In this document: one piece after another, positions 54,031-63,741 of the stretch
Numbering within the stretch: position 1 is the first letter of the stretch
How the letters are laid out: every line of letters begins with the position of its first letter
Assembly (NCBI GenBank): GCA_964423615.1
Contig: CAYRFQ010000032.1
Span: 1-64,000 of the forward strand
Reading direction: 5' to 3'
DNA: 64,000 nucleotides
Source: CAYRFQ01 sp964423615
Lineage (GTDB): Bacteria; Planctomycetota; Planctomycetia; Gemmatales; Gemmataceae
The notes under the pieces: model-generated
What the model saw: the letters and a program-made list of their open reading frames with translations, nothing else
Told to the model about the DNA's origin: nothing
Database searches by the model: none
Position numbers and translations under genes: made by a program

Positions 54031-56523
54031 TTACTTACTGTTCGGATTGAGGATAGAACTCACCTCTTTGCGGCAGTCTCGCAAGTGGACCGCTGTGATG
54101 GAAAAAAGCCCGCCCTTGGCAACGACCGCGTCGAGCTTCTGGCCAAGCTCCTCGAGGGCCGCTCGAGCGATGGCCCGAAGGTCACTCTCGGACGACGAAG
54201 ACGAACCGCTTGATCTTCCGCGACGCGGTAACGTCGTGATCGTCGAAGTTGCCTTGCTCGGTTCCAGAAGGCTTCGCATCTGGGCCAAATAGGCTCGTTG
54301 CAACGCACGACGTAATGGAGAAATCTTCGTTCCCGGTTGGTTCAGTTCGGTCCACAATCCAGCCTGCACGTCCCGAAGAAACTTCAAAGCAGGGTAATGA
54401 TCTTTCGGATAAAGAACCTCCGCATCGAACAGCCGAGCAAACCGGCTTTTCGAGAGCAAGCTTCTCATCACCGATTTTTGCTCCGACAAAACATCATCCG
54501 CTACGCCTTGATACTTGAACTGGTTGACGATCTTGGGATCCAGCAACTTTTCGTTGGGCTGAAAAGCATGCTCCAGCAGGAACGCGACGGCTTCTTCTTG
54601 TTTGGCACGAGGAACACGCTGGAACGATTCGGTTCCGCGACCAGCGAGCGTGCGATACTCCTTCACGCCTCCCACCAACTTGGCCACGCTATTCAACCAC
54701 CGACTTCGATGTCGGAAAATGTTCTGGTACGTTTCTTCGAGAAGCGAGAAGTCTTCCCCGAGTTTGGTCGTGCCCTTGATGAGCTTCGGCAACAACTTAT
54801 CGAGATTCTTCAGACCCAGACGCGTCGCTTCGATGCGATCGTCGCCGATGTTCTCGGTCAAAACGGTCGGGTCGACACGTGAAGGACCATCCTCACCGCC
54901 GAAACGCAGGAACGGCTCTTTCATCTGGCGAGCCGCCCATTTGTCGAGTGTCTTCTTCTCGTCCATTGGCGTGTTGGCCGACGGGATCGGAGTGTAACCC
55001 CACTGGATGGCAAAGAAATCGTACGGCCCTACCACAGGAATGAAACGCTTGACGCCATCTCCCGGTTGGGCCACATAATTGAATCGTCCATAGGACATGA
55101 TCGAAGCGACCGAGCTGTACTTGTCGGTGAATTTCGGGTCACGCAATTGGTTGATCGAGAAAGCCTGACTCGCTCGATGGTTGTGTCGCAGCCCGAGCGT
55201 ATGGCCCACCTCGTGGCAAGTGATGTAGCGAAGACACTCACCAACGATATCTTCGGGCAACGGCAGGCCTTTCACTCGCGGGTCAGCAGCACCGCATTGA
55301 ACGAAGTACCACTGCTGGGCAAGCTTCACCACGTCGTTCCAGAAAATAATGTGCGCCGAGATGATCTCTCCCGACCGTGGGTCGTGGACGTTGGGACCCA
55401 TGGCGTTTTGAGTCGGGTCGGCGACCCAACGAATGACCGAGACGCGAGCGTCCTCTGGATCCCAGCCTGGATCCTCACGCTTGGATGGTGCTTCTTTACA
55501 AATGATGGCGTTCTTGAATCCGGCCTTCTCGAAGGCCGGTTGCCAGTCTTCAACGCCTTTCTTCATGTACGATCGCCACTTCTCAGGAATCTCCCGGCTG
55601 AGATAAAAGACGATGGGCTTGACCGGTTCAGAAATCTTGGCAGCCGGATCTTTCTTTTCCAAACGGAAACGCGCGATGTACTTGCGGGTTTCTGTCCAAC
55701 CCCGTGTTCCGGAATAGTCCTCGAACGAACGAGTGAAATACCCCACTCGTGGATCAAAGTAACGCCCCATCATGGGCTGGTCGGGGAGCTTGACCATGCT
55801 GTAATGCAAGACGGTAGTGTAACTTTTGCCGCCCGAACTCGACTTTCCGCCGCTCGAACGGAACGTAATCAACGAACGAACGTCGATGTTCGTCGGAAAG
55901 GACTTCACCTGCTCGATGTAACTCCGTTTGGAATCGACCGTACCAGACCCCACAGCTCGCTTGATCGAAAAATCCGACAGGTCTTTCAGGAATAGCGAAC
56001 TGACGTCGATGACCGCCGAGCGGTCTTTCCCTTCGGCGGCAACGTCGAACGCAGCAATGATCGCATCCATGTTCGCCGACTCAACGGCTCTTTGAATGGC
56101 CTTGCCCTTGGCCCGCTTGTTGAACGTGACGTTCCAGAGATAAACAGTGTCTTTGCGACGTTCCCAACGGACCACGCGGTTGCCCAGAGACCGGCCACCC
56201 CAACTGACTCCTGGCGGGCCTTTGGCCACTTCGATCGTCCACAACATGAGCTTGTTATAGGAGCCTTCCGGGATCTCAAAGTACACTTTGTCGTCTTTCC
56301 GATGGACCAGAAAGACGCCGGGAAAACTCTCGAAGTCTTTGGTGATGACGTCGTCGTACTTTTTCGGCTTCTTCGCAGCTGAGCTACTCTTCGTAGATGT
56401 CTTGCTGGAAGGACCTTTTGTGCCACGCCGTTGGGCTTGCAGGTCGGGAACAAAAACGAACGCGCAGGCCAAAAACAGACTGAAAAATATTGGTGCTCGA
56501 AAGCGTACCAGGGACCGATGCAT
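54031..56523 (-). CDS. Exported zinc metalloprotease (DUF5117/DUF4953-type)
   Basis: An 830-residue protein with a signal peptide (FFSLFLACAFVFVPDLQA) and a Lys/Ser-rich linker. The zincin active site is HEVGHTLGLRHN near residue 440, an HExxHxxGxxH metzincin-type motif with a third His ligand. The region before it (about 60-330) matches what I know of DUF5117, with GRYFDPRVGYF and the ADPTQNAMGPNVHDPRSGEI stretch leading into the catalytic domain. The C-terminal 300 residues fit DUF4953. Length is normal for the family. It should act in the periplasm or outside the cell. Substrate unknown. Confidence 0.87.
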   Translation of the reverse strand: MHRSLVRFRAPIFFSLFLACAFVFVPDLQAQRRGTKGPSSKTSTKSSSAAKKPKKYDDVITKDFESFPGVFLVHRKDDKVYFEIPEGSYNKLMLWTIEVAKGPPGVSWGGRSLGNRVVRWERRKDTVYLWNVTFNKRAKGKAIQRAVESANMDAIIAAFDVAAEGKDRSAVIDVSSLFLKDLSDFSIKRAVGSGTVDSKRSYIEQVKSFPTNIDVRSLITFRSSGGKSSSGGKSYTTVLHYSMVKLPDQPMMGRYFDPRVGYFTRSFEDYSGTRGWTETRKYIARFRLEKKDPAAKISEPVKPIVFYLSREIPEKWRSYMKKGVEDWQPAFEKAGFKNAIICKEAPSKREDPGWDPEDARVSVIRWVADPTQNAMGPNVHDPRSGEIISAHIIFWNDVVKLAQQWYFVQCGAADPRVKGLPLPEDIVGECLRYITCHEVGHTLGLRHNHRASQAFSINQLRDPKFTDKYSSVASIMSYGRFNYVAQPGDGVKRFIPVVGPYDFFAIQWGYTPIPSANTPMDEKKTLDKWAARQMKEPFLRFGGEDGPSRVDPTVLTENIGDDRIEATRLGLKNLDKLLPKLIKGTTKLGEDFSLLEETYQNIFRHRSRWLNSVAKLVGGVKEYRTLAGRGTESFQRVPRAKQEEAVAFLLEHAFQPNEKLLDPKIVNQFKYQGVADDVLSEQKSVMRSLLSKSRFARLFDAEVLYPKDHYPALKFLRDVQAGLWTELNQPGTKISPLRRALQRAYLAQMRSLLEPSKATSTITTLPRRGRSSGSSSSSESDLRAIARAALEELGQKLDAVVAKGGLFSITAVHLRDCRKEVSSILNPNSK

Positions 56524-56973
56524 GGGTGTTCCTCAGAGTTTCCTAATCGTGTTGGTTCTCAGATTCCGACGACACTTCACGGGGCTGCTGGAATCGGAAC
56601 CTGTGGCACTGGTGACAGAACAGTCACAGATGGAGATTGGAGAGACTAACGATACTAGGCTGAACATGACGATTTTACAACTATTTTCTTAGGTTTCCTA
56701 TCAAGATGAGTGCAGTCAAGCTTTGTGGCAAACCAACGAATGCTTACTCGCTTTTCTCCTCACCTTCGGTCCCTCAAAGTTATTCGCTCGAGCAGGTCTC
56801 GCAGGGATTCTCTGTTCCCACAACGGTTGGCCCCACACCGCCGTTTTTCTAACGAAGTTTGGTTTTCTTCACTGCATTTTACACGATGCCCTTCGATCTT
56901 AACCGCTTGACCAGGCACCATGTACTTTCCTAACTGGAGAGCAACGCATCAGGGACACCGTACAGGAATAACC
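56524..56973. other. Intergenic stretch, no gene recognised
   Basis: The 450 bases before the truncated metallo-beta-lactamase-fold gene contain no frame encoding the missing N-terminal half of that protein in any phase that I could read, and no RNA gene. The divergent promoters are not recognisable. Confidence 0.45.
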
Positions 56974-57732
56974 ATGCGAACTCGCAGCAAATCGTTGAAG
57001 AAACTGTTGATCCTTCCCATCGTCGCCATAATCCTCGAATTCGTCATTGCCAAGAGCGGTAATTTCTCCGAGACAGCGTCTGGCCAACTGCCGCCTACCC
57101 AAATCAAGAAGAAATCCGTTCGAGACGTTTACTACCCCGGGAACGAGAACGGCCTCAAGTTCGCCTTCTCCAGCGACACCCTCCCGAATCGGTGGTGGCT
57201 GGAACACACCAAGGGTGCTGACATCGCGATTCACGAGTGTTTCATACCGCCCGACATGATGGTGAAAAAGTACGGGATGACGCCCGAAGAAGCGGTGTTC
57301 GTAGGTTCCCAGGCACATACCGCGGCTGTTGGTTTCGGAAAGATGATGGCCCTCACCAAACCTCGACTGGCGGTAGCCTATCACTTCCAAAATGACTTTG
57401 ACACCGCTCCCGTCGTTCTTCAAGAGGTTCGGAAATACTACAAGGGGCCGTTGGACCTCGCTGAAGATTTCATGGTCTGGAACGTGACCAAGAAAAACAT
57501 TCGCACGCGTATGGCGATCGTCAACCAGGACAGCTATCCGCACCTACCGATTCGGGCCAAGCAGAAAGGGGCCAAAGGAGAAAACTACCAATGGACCGAG
57601 TTGAGTCTATCGGGAGTCGAGCCTCAGACCGCTGGTGCCATCAACAAAATGATCGACGAATTCAACAAGAAAAACGGCACCAACGTGAAGGCAACGCTTA
57701 CTGGCCTTCCATTCCAAAAGAAAAAGCAATAA
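56974..57732 (+). CDS. Metallo-beta-lactamase-fold protein lacking its N-terminal half (GntH-like)
   Basis: A 252-residue exported protein. A signal-like segment (LLILPIVAIILEFVIA) is followed by about 35 unassigned residues. From residue 62 it matches the C-terminal half of GntH-type MBL hydrolases: FAFSSDTLPNRWW, HTKGADIAIHECF, VGSQAHTAAVGFGKMMALTKPRLAVAYHF and a MVWNVT end. The HxHxDH zinc motif of the N-terminal half is absent, and the protein is far shorter than the roughly 400 residues expected. AGGA lies six bases before the ATG. It may be an internally deleted, inactive derivative. Confidence 0.7.
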   Translation: MRTRSKSLKKLLILPIVAIILEFVIAKSGNFSETASGQLPPTQIKKKSVRDVYYPGNENGLKFAFSSDTLPNRWWLEHTKGADIAIHECFIPPDMMVKKYGMTPEEAVFVGSQAHTAAVGFGKMMALTKPRLAVAYHFQNDFDTAPVVLQEVRKYYKGPLDLAEDFMVWNVTKKNIRTRMAIVNQDSYPHLPIRAKQKGAKGENYQWTELSLSGVEPQTAGAINKMIDEFNKKNGTNVKATLTGLPFQKKKQ

Positions 57733-57749
57733 CGCATGGGCCTGACAGG

Positions 57750-58940
57750 TCACTCCAACTCGATTCCCAAGAGTGACAAATCATCCTTCGGCCCAGACGC
57801 ACCACACCAAGCCTCAATGGTCTGCATCAGACCACTGAGGCTATGCTCAAGCGGTTCTTCTCGAGTTTCCGCAAGACACTGCATGATTCGGGAAATGCTG
57901 AATTGCTCCGCCGACCCATTTCGCGCTTCGTTGAGCCCATCCGAATACAGAAACAGGCGATCACCTGGTTCCAGTAAGATCTCTCCTTGGGGGTAAACGG
58001 TCTCGGGAAACCAACCGATGGCGAAGCTCTTTTGCTTCAGCAGTTGGGGTTCCCCCTGTGCTCGCAAGTGAATGATCGGCGGATGGCCAGCCGAGGAAAA
58101 GACCAGTTCCCGCGTCTGGGTGTTGAGCGTCGCATAGGAGATCGTGAAGTACTTCTCGCCCGACTTTTCCATCGGAAAACGCCGATTGAGTTCTTGAGCC
58201 ACTTCGCTCGGCGGCACAATGCCAGTTCGCGCGCCCGAATCGCCTTGGGGCCGAATGAGTAACGAGGACTCCGACAACTCAGGCGTCAACACCCGGCTGA
58301 TCGCCACGGACAGGAGCGAGGCCGCCACCCCATGACCACTCACGTCGGCGACGTAAAGGCCCAAGTGTTTGTCGTCGAGTTGAAAAACGTTCAAAAAGTC
58401 ACCGGCCAGTTCGTCGCACGGACGGAATTTCCAACCTAGCCGGACGCCATGAATGCTGGGAAGGTTTGTGGGAAGCAAAGACTGCTGGACGGTGGCCGCC
58501 GCGTCGAGGTCCCGTTTCATCCGCTGGTTGGCTTCATCCAGTTGCTTGTTTCGCTCGGCAAGACGACGCTCCAGTTCGATGATCCGCTCTCCAGCTCGCA
58601 GGCGGGCTCGCAACTCGGTTCGGTCGAACGGTTTGGTCAAGAAGTCATCGGCTCCGGCTTCCATTCCCTCGACGATGTCTTCGGTTTGGGCTTTGGCCGT
58701 TAACAAAATGAAGAACGCATAATGCTCACGGTCTGACTCGCGGATTCGACGAATCAACTCAAGCCCATCCATCTCGGGCATCATCCAATCGCTCAGAACG
58801 ATCGAGAACTCGGTCTCTTGGTACTGCTGCCAGGCTTGTTGACCATTTTCGACGCTGACGACTTCGTGCCCCCATTTCACCAAATCACGCACGAGCATAC
58901 GACGCGAGATGCGATCATCTTCGGCCACCAGGACTTTCAT
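57750..58940 (-). CDS. Response regulator with PP2C-type (RsbU/SpoIIE) phosphatase domain
   Basis: A 396-residue cytoplasmic signalling protein. The receiver domain (1-120) has the acidic pair AEDD, phospho-acceptor Asp in LSDWMMPEMDG, and Lys in TKPF. A short coiled coil (ERRLAERNKQLDEANQRM) leads into a PP2C-like serine phosphatase (about 165-395; CDELAGDF, VADVSGHGVAASLL, LFLYSDGLNEARN). Such proteins dephosphorylate anti-sigma antagonist proteins. Its ATG overlaps the stop of the HPt gene by one base (TAATG), so the two are coupled. Confidence 0.9.
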   Translation of the reverse strand: MKVLVAEDDRISRRMLVRDLVKWGHEVVSVENGQQAWQQYQETEFSIVLSDWMMPEMDGLELIRRIRESDREHYAFFILLTAKAQTEDIVEGMEAGADDFLTKPFDRTELRARLRAGERIIELERRLAERNKQLDEANQRMKRDLDAAATVQQSLLPTNLPSIHGVRLGWKFRPCDELAGDFLNVFQLDDKHLGLYVADVSGHGVAASLLSVAISRVLTPELSESSLLIRPQGDSGARTGIVPPSEVAQELNRRFPMEKSGEKYFTISYATLNTQTRELVFSSAGHPPIIHLRAQGEPQLLKQKSFAIGWFPETVYPQGEILLEPGDRLFLYSDGLNEARNGSAEQFSISRIMQCLAETREEPLEHSLSGLMQTIEAWCGASGPKDDLSLLGIELE

Positions 58941-59287
58941 TACGAGTTCTCTTGCAGAATTTGATTAAGGGCGAGGAGCATCCGATCGATTTCCTCCTGA
59001 AGTGTACGCCATCCGTCTTCTCCAGTCGAGAGGTCTCCGCCTTGGGCTGCTCGTTCGAGGCGGAAGGCCGCCTCCTCGGCACTCGCCGCGCAAAAGTTGC
59101 TGATCACCCCTTTGAGCGTGTGGGCAGCTTTGTGAACGACGTCCGAGTCGTTCGCGGTTACCCCGGCCTTGATCTGATCGATGAGGTTCGGATAGTCCTC
59201 CCGGAACATGCCAATGGCTTCCTCCAGGAATTCCATGTCGTGGTCGACACGCTCCAATAACTCGGCTCTATCCACTGGTTCGCTCAT
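58940..59287 (-). CDS. Histidine phosphotransfer (HPt) protein
   Basis: A 115-residue four-helix protein that shuttles phosphate between receiver domains. The phospho-His motif is HTLKGVISNF near residue 55, with a hydrophobic helix pattern around it (EEAIGMFREDYPNLIDQI). The ATG at 59287 gives the family-typical start; 22 upstream in-frame codons lack domain character. It lies between the hybrid kinase and the receiver-phosphatase genes, so it is the likely relay step between them. Confidence 0.85.
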   Translation of the reverse strand: MSEPVDRAELLERVDHDMEFLEEAIGMFREDYPNLIDQIKAGVTANDSDVVHKAAHTLKGVISNFCAASAEEAAFRLERAAQGGDLSTGEDGWRTLQEEIDRMLLALNQILQENS

Positions 59288-59429
59288 AGCTCGATTCTCG
59301 TGATTGATCTCTCGGGCCCGGTTGGCCGGGGGCGTCGTTTTTGGTCTTTCCATTTTGAGCCGCTGCTCGGTTTCGCAGAACTAGCCTAAATACGACAGTT
59401 CCTTGTCCTTCCAAAGCGAGAAAGGGCAT

Positions 59430-59515
59430 CCTAAACTTCTCCCCCACCCTATGGGTTTCTCGCTTCGCTCAGATCTGGCCTCTCACCGCAAGCGGGGCGA
59501 GGGACTTTGAACGCA
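59430..59515. repeat. Probable REP-like intergenic sequence
   Basis: The stretch includes GCAAGCGGGGCGAGGGAC and CCCACCCTATGGGT, of a type that I have seen scattered in planctomycete intergenic regions. It lies between the HPt and hybrid kinase genes. It may interrupt or terminate readthrough. Confidence 0.35.
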
Positions 59516-59577
59516 CAGGTTACAGTATTCAAAATCCTTCTCCCTTGGGGTGGAGAACGATTTCGAAACCGGCAGGA

Positions 59578-62500
59578 TCACGAAGTGGTCCTATCTCGAG
59601 AAGGGCTCGTGGGGTTTCCAGACAACAATCGATCGATCTCGGCGAACATGACCTGGGCCTTGATCGGTTTGGTGACATAACCGTCCATGCCGGCTTCCAA
59701 ACAACGCTCGCGATCTCCTTTCATGGCGTGGGCCGTCATGGCTACGATCGGAACGTGGGTGCCCGACACCCTTTCTTTCTCCCGGATGTGGGCCACGGCT
59801 TCGAACCCGTCCATCTCCGGCATTTGCACGTCCATCAGTATGATATCGAACGTTTGCGCCTCCCAGGCTTCGACGGCTTCCTTGCCGTTGTTGGCAACAA
59901 CCACTTCGTGCCCCCGTTTCGTAATCGTACGTATGGCAAATTTTTGATTCACCACATTGTCTTCCGCCAACAAGATGGTCAGCGTTTCCCCAGCCAGCAG
60001 CGCGGGGGCCTGGGCGGACTTCTTCGGCGTCGGAGACCGCCTTTCAGGAGTAACCGCATTGACGATCGCGTCGAGCAACATCGACTGCTTGATGGGCTTC
60101 ATCAGGTGAGCTGCAATCCCCAGTTCGCGACACTTCTGAATGTCGCCGCTGCGGTCGGCGGACGTCAGGAGGATGACCGGGGTGTTTGCGTGTTCTGGAT
60201 TTTCCCGAACGCATTGGGTAAATCCGAATCCATCCATCTCTGGCATGTTCACGTCGGAAAGGACCAAATCGAACGGTTCGTCTTCCTGCTTTTTTTGCTC
60301 CAACAGGGCCATTCCTTGTTGGCCCCCTTCGACCGATGTGCCCTTCATCTTCCAGTTACGAAGCATTTCTTCGAGGATTCGACGGTTCGTTCGGTTGTCG
60401 TCGACGATCAACACCTGAAGCTCTTCGAGGTCACTCAGCTTGATGGCTTTCTTCTTCTTATTCCGGGGGGTCCCGATCCCGAACTCAAGCGTGAAGTGGA
60501 ACGTGCTGCCCTCCCCCAGTTGGCTCTCGGCCCAGATACGACCTCCCATCATCGCCGTCAGTTGCGAGCAGATCGCCAACCCCAGACCTGTCCCACCATA
60601 CTTACGGGTCGTCGATGTGTCGGCTTGTTCGAAGGGGTTGAAGATGTGGCGGAGCTTCTCTTCGGGAATACCAATGCCGGTGTCGCGTACTTGAAAGTGG
60701 AGCATCAGGCGGCCATCTTGTTTCTCGGTCTTTTTCGGGGCGGACCCTTCCGACTCCGGAGATGCCGCAGACGACTCGACCTCGACGAGTAACACGACTT
60801 CGCCGCGTTCGGTAAACTTGATCGCGTTGCCCACAAGATTGATGATCACCTGCCGCACACGATTCAGGTCGCCTATGAGAGCATCTGGAACATCGTGGCC
60901 GACTTGGTAAGCCAGTTCGAGTCCTTTGTTGTGGGCCCGAACGGCCAGCGTGTTTAACGTGTCGCCGATTCCATCACGCAGTTCGAAGTTGATCGGGTCG
61001 AGTTCGAGTTTCCCGGCTTCGATCTTCGAAAAATCCAGGATGTCGTTGAGCAGCGCCAACAGAGCTTCCGACGAAGACTTCACGGTCGTAAGGAACTCGC
61101 GTTGTTCGGGACTTAACTCTGTGTCGAGGGCCAGGTCGGTCATACCCATGATCCCGTTCATGGGAGTGCGAAGCTCGTGGCTCATGTTGGCCAAGAAGGC
61201 ACTCTTGGCACGGTTCGCTTCCTCGGCGACTTCCCGAGCCTTTCGCAACTCTTGCTCGGTCCGCTTGCGTTCGATGGCCACAGCAATGCTAAATGCGATG
61301 GACGAAAGAATGTCAAGGATTTCGTCTTCGATCGGCCGCCGGGTATACAAAGCGAGCAATCCAAGGACACGTTCGTCGACCGTCAAAGGACGAGCCGCAA
61401 AGCCCACCAGGTGAGCTTCCTCGGCCCAATCCGGGTCGATCAAACACGCATCGTCACGGACCACGTTTGTCGAGAACGAACGGCCTTTCAGGACCATTAG
61501 ACCAAGCTTGGAAGTCGTTGCGTCGATGCGTAGTTCTTCGGCGTCGAAAGGAGTTTCGATCCCGGCGCTGGCCTGCAACTCGAGAACATTCTCGTCCTCG
61601 TGGAACGTCCAGATGCGAACGTACGCGGCTTCGACTCCATTACAGATCGCCTGGGCACACCCCTGGAGTTCTTCTTTCAAATCTTGTGTGGTCGTCAGTG
61701 CCCTACCGATCTCGGCACCAAGTAGAGCGAGTTTCTCCTTGCGTTTGCGTTCGGTCAAGTCGTGCCAGACGGCCAACATCGTCCGCTGCTCGCCGAGCAT
61801 GACAGGGGTAAGGGTCACTTCGACGGGGAACTCCTCCCCATCCATGCGGCGGTGGACCCAGTCGAAGCGATGATAACGTCGGCGGCTGGCGATGGCTTCC
61901 ATCTCTTCGGCTTTGACTTCGGATCGGCTTCCGTCCGGCTGAAACTCCGGAGAGAAATACGAGGGTTGAAAGGACATCAGTTCGTCCTTGCTATTGCACC
62001 GCAGCATCTCCACAGCTGCGTGGTTGCAATCGACGATCCCATCTGGCCCGACGATCAGGTGAGCGTCGCGGGAATGCTCGTACAAGGCACGGAATTTCTC
62101 TTCGTTCCGCTGGATTTCCTCGAGGGCCGTTTGCAGCTCTTGGGTTCGAGCGGCTATGGTTTGCTCCAGGTTCGTTCCATACTTCTCCAACTCCGCGTTC
62201 TTGGCCTGTAGCTCCTGCATGAGCTTGTTGCGAGAGGGACGTCCGACACGTTCCTTTTGCTCCCGGAGAAAATCGTCGGTGAGTTCGACCTGGGTGGGCA
62301 GATGTTTAACCATCCGCAACGTATGCAAATCCCCTCCGATGGACAACGGAGTGACGACGTCGAAGAAGTTATACAAGGCCGGGATTGTCGGAACCGATAC
62401 GCCATCTTGGAACACCAACACCAGGGCTTGCGGAGGCCCTTCGACGATCCCGGCAAGCATAGTCGACGACTGGCATTGGCACAGGATTTGTCGAGTCAAC

Positions 62501-62706
62501 TCCGACGTGATCGCTCCCAATCGAGATGAGACCAACGCATCGAAACCGAGGGACTGAGCGACCCCGTGCATTTTCGTGCGGACTTCGAGAACCGATTCTC
62601 GACCACGCAGTGTAAGTTCCCCGAGTTCAATCATGGAGCATTGGCTTTCCGAGTCGAGAGTCGAAGGTTGAGCTAGGCTCGAGCGGTTTACGAACGTGTG
62701 AGGCAT
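59578..62706 (-). CDS. Hybrid sensor histidine kinase (RsbT-like, PAS, GAF, HisKA, HATPase, two receivers)
   Basis: A 1042-residue protein without membrane segments. Domains in order: an N-terminal module resembling RsbT-like ATPases ([23 protein letters not shown], 25-150), coiled coil, PAS (about 205-325), GAF (about 335-490), HisKA with phospho-His in [15 protein letters not shown] near 525, HATPase with N, G1 and G2 boxes ([24 protein letters not shown]), then two receivers ([11 protein letters not shown] near 820, [11 protein letters not shown] near 967). A start 24 codons later, directly at the RsbT-like module, is equally possible; neither has a strong ribosome site. It probably phosphorylates the neighbouring HPt protein. 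Confidence 0.9.
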   Translation of the reverse strand: MPHTFVNRSSLAQPSTLDSESQCSMIELGELTLRGRESVLEVRTKMHGVAQSLGFDALVSSRLGAITSELTRQILCQCQSSTMLAGIVEGPPQALVLVFQDGVSVPTIPALYNFFDVVTPLSIGGDLHTLRMVKHLPTQVELTDDFLREQKERVGRPSRNKLMQELQAKNAELEKYGTNLEQTIAARTQELQTALEEIQRNEEKFRALYEHSRDAHLIVGPDGIVDCNHAAVEMLRCNSKDELMSFQPSYFSPEFQPDGSRSEVKAEEMEAIASRRRYHRFDWVHRRMDGEEFPVEVTLTPVMLGEQRTMLAVWHDLTERKRKEKLALLGAEIGRALTTTQDLKEELQGCAQAICNGVEAAYVRIWTFHEDENVLELQASAGIETPFDAEELRIDATTSKLGLMVLKGRSFSTNVVRDDACLIDPDWAEEAHLVGFAARPLTVDERVLGLLALYTRRPIEDEILDILSSIAFSIAVAIERKRTEQELRKAREVAEEANRAKSAFLANMSHELRTPMNGIMGMTDLALDTELSPEQREFLTTVKSSSEALLALLNDILDFSKIEAGKLELDPINFELRDGIGDTLNTLAVRAHNKGLELAYQVGHDVPDALIGDLNRVRQVIINLVGNAIKFTERGEVVLLVEVESSAASPESEGSAPKKTEKQDGRLMLHFQVRDTGIGIPEEKLRHIFNPFEQADTSTTRKYGGTGLGLAICSQLTAMMGGRIWAESQLGEGSTFHFTLEFGIGTPRNKKKKAIKLSDLEELQVLIVDDNRTNRRILEEMLRNWKMKGTSVEGGQQGMALLEQKKQEDEPFDLVLSDVNMPEMDGFGFTQCVRENPEHANTPVILLTSADRSGDIQKCRELGIAAHLMKPIKQSMLLDAIVNAVTPERRSPTPKKSAQAPALLAGETLTILLAEDNVVNQKFAIRTITKRGHEVVVANNGKEAVEAWEAQTFDIILMDVQMPEMDGFEAVAHIREKERVSGTHVPIVAMTAHAMKGDRERCLEAGMDGYVTKPIKAQVMFAEIDRLLSGNPTSPSRDRTTS

Positions 62707-63362
62707 CGGTAGGATTTAGTGGGCCAGGACAAGCCACGCAGCGGCGATGGCACACCATGTCTGTTGTTGTTGTTTTATTCGTGCAAGGCCGTGACCGGGC
62801 CATTTCGCGTAACGCCATCGCTCGGCTCTGCCTTCGCCCGTTACACCCTACAAAAACGGAAGCGAATTCTGGTCGCTACATCCATTCGCATTGCGTTCTC
62901 GGAGTTCTATTAACCACAATTACCATTTTACGAGAGTGCCAGAATCCGGACAGACGACTTTGGTAGAACGAGTGAAGCGAGGTCGTGGCGAAACGCAATG
63001 CTTAACAAGGTTTCGGCACTCTCTGGTTGATCCTGTCGTGTTCTCCCCCGTTAGGCGTGCAATGGTGTTCTGGAACCAAGTCGTCAACTGGACCTTGAGA
63101 TTTTCCTTTTGCAGTACACTGGACCACAACGGAAAACCATTACCAGCGAAACACGACCACCGCAATGAACCTACCCAGACAGTCACGTCTTCCCAGGTTA
63201 CGGTTGGTTCCCCGCGACTCGTCAACCTCAAGACTGGATGGGCTTTTCACGCGCACAGAAGCGGCCTCACAAACGCGGGTGGCGTGAATGATCGAAGTGG
63301 AGGCCGGATTTGCCATCTGCCCTTGCCGCGTGTTGCGCTCGTTCCGATTCCAGGAGTGTCCA
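62707..63362. other. Intergenic stretch, no gene recognised
   Basis: Open frames on both strands overlap each other and have no ribosome site or domain. A GAGAGTGCC / GGCACTCTC inverted pair lies near 62933 and 63016 with a loop of about 70 bases, which could shape a transcript. Nothing else is supportable. Confidence 0.4.
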
Positions 63363-63536
63363 ATGAACCGGGTTTTCTTGTTTTGCTTCGGGTTGACATG
63401 GATGGTTGCGCTGCCCCTGGAGTGGATGCCCAATGTATCAGCGAATGAATGGCCAGTTCGACGTGGGCCGTCCCGCGAGCCGAACCCCTATCGTTCTTGT
63501 CCCCCAAGGCAAATGAGCCCGATGCGTTGCGGATGA
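63363..63536 (+). CDS. Small secreted peptide, 57 residues
   Basis: A short gene with an excellent Shine-Dalgarno site (AGGAG six bases before the ATG). The product has a clear signal peptide (MNRVFLFCFGLTWMVALPLEW), likely cleaved near NVSA, leaving about 29 residues rich in Arg and Pro with two Cys that could form a disulfide. I do not recognise it. It may be a structural or surface peptide. The ribosome site plus signal peptide is the main evidence that it is real. Confidence 0.55.
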   Translation: MNRVFLFCFGLTWMVALPLEWMPNVSANEWPVRRGPSREPNPYRSCPPRQMSPMRCG

Positions 63537-63741
63537 AGTTTTCGAGACTAAGGGGCCGGTGAGAGCCTTGATATTGTTCTACTCTGTCGCGGTGTTACGT
63601 TTCCACGAACCGACGCACGACGGCTTACGCCAAGATCGCAGTGTCGGGAGCGACTCCGTGTTTGGCCCTCGATCAGCGACAGAACCCCGAAATGAGGCCG
63701 TGGGAATTGGGCCTTGTAACGAATCAAACGCAGCGTTCCGG

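Noticed and set aside
62891..63448. A 185-residue plus-strand frame near the right end
   Set aside because: Composition is not protein-like, there is no ribosome site, and it overlaps the better-supported small secreted peptide in another frame.
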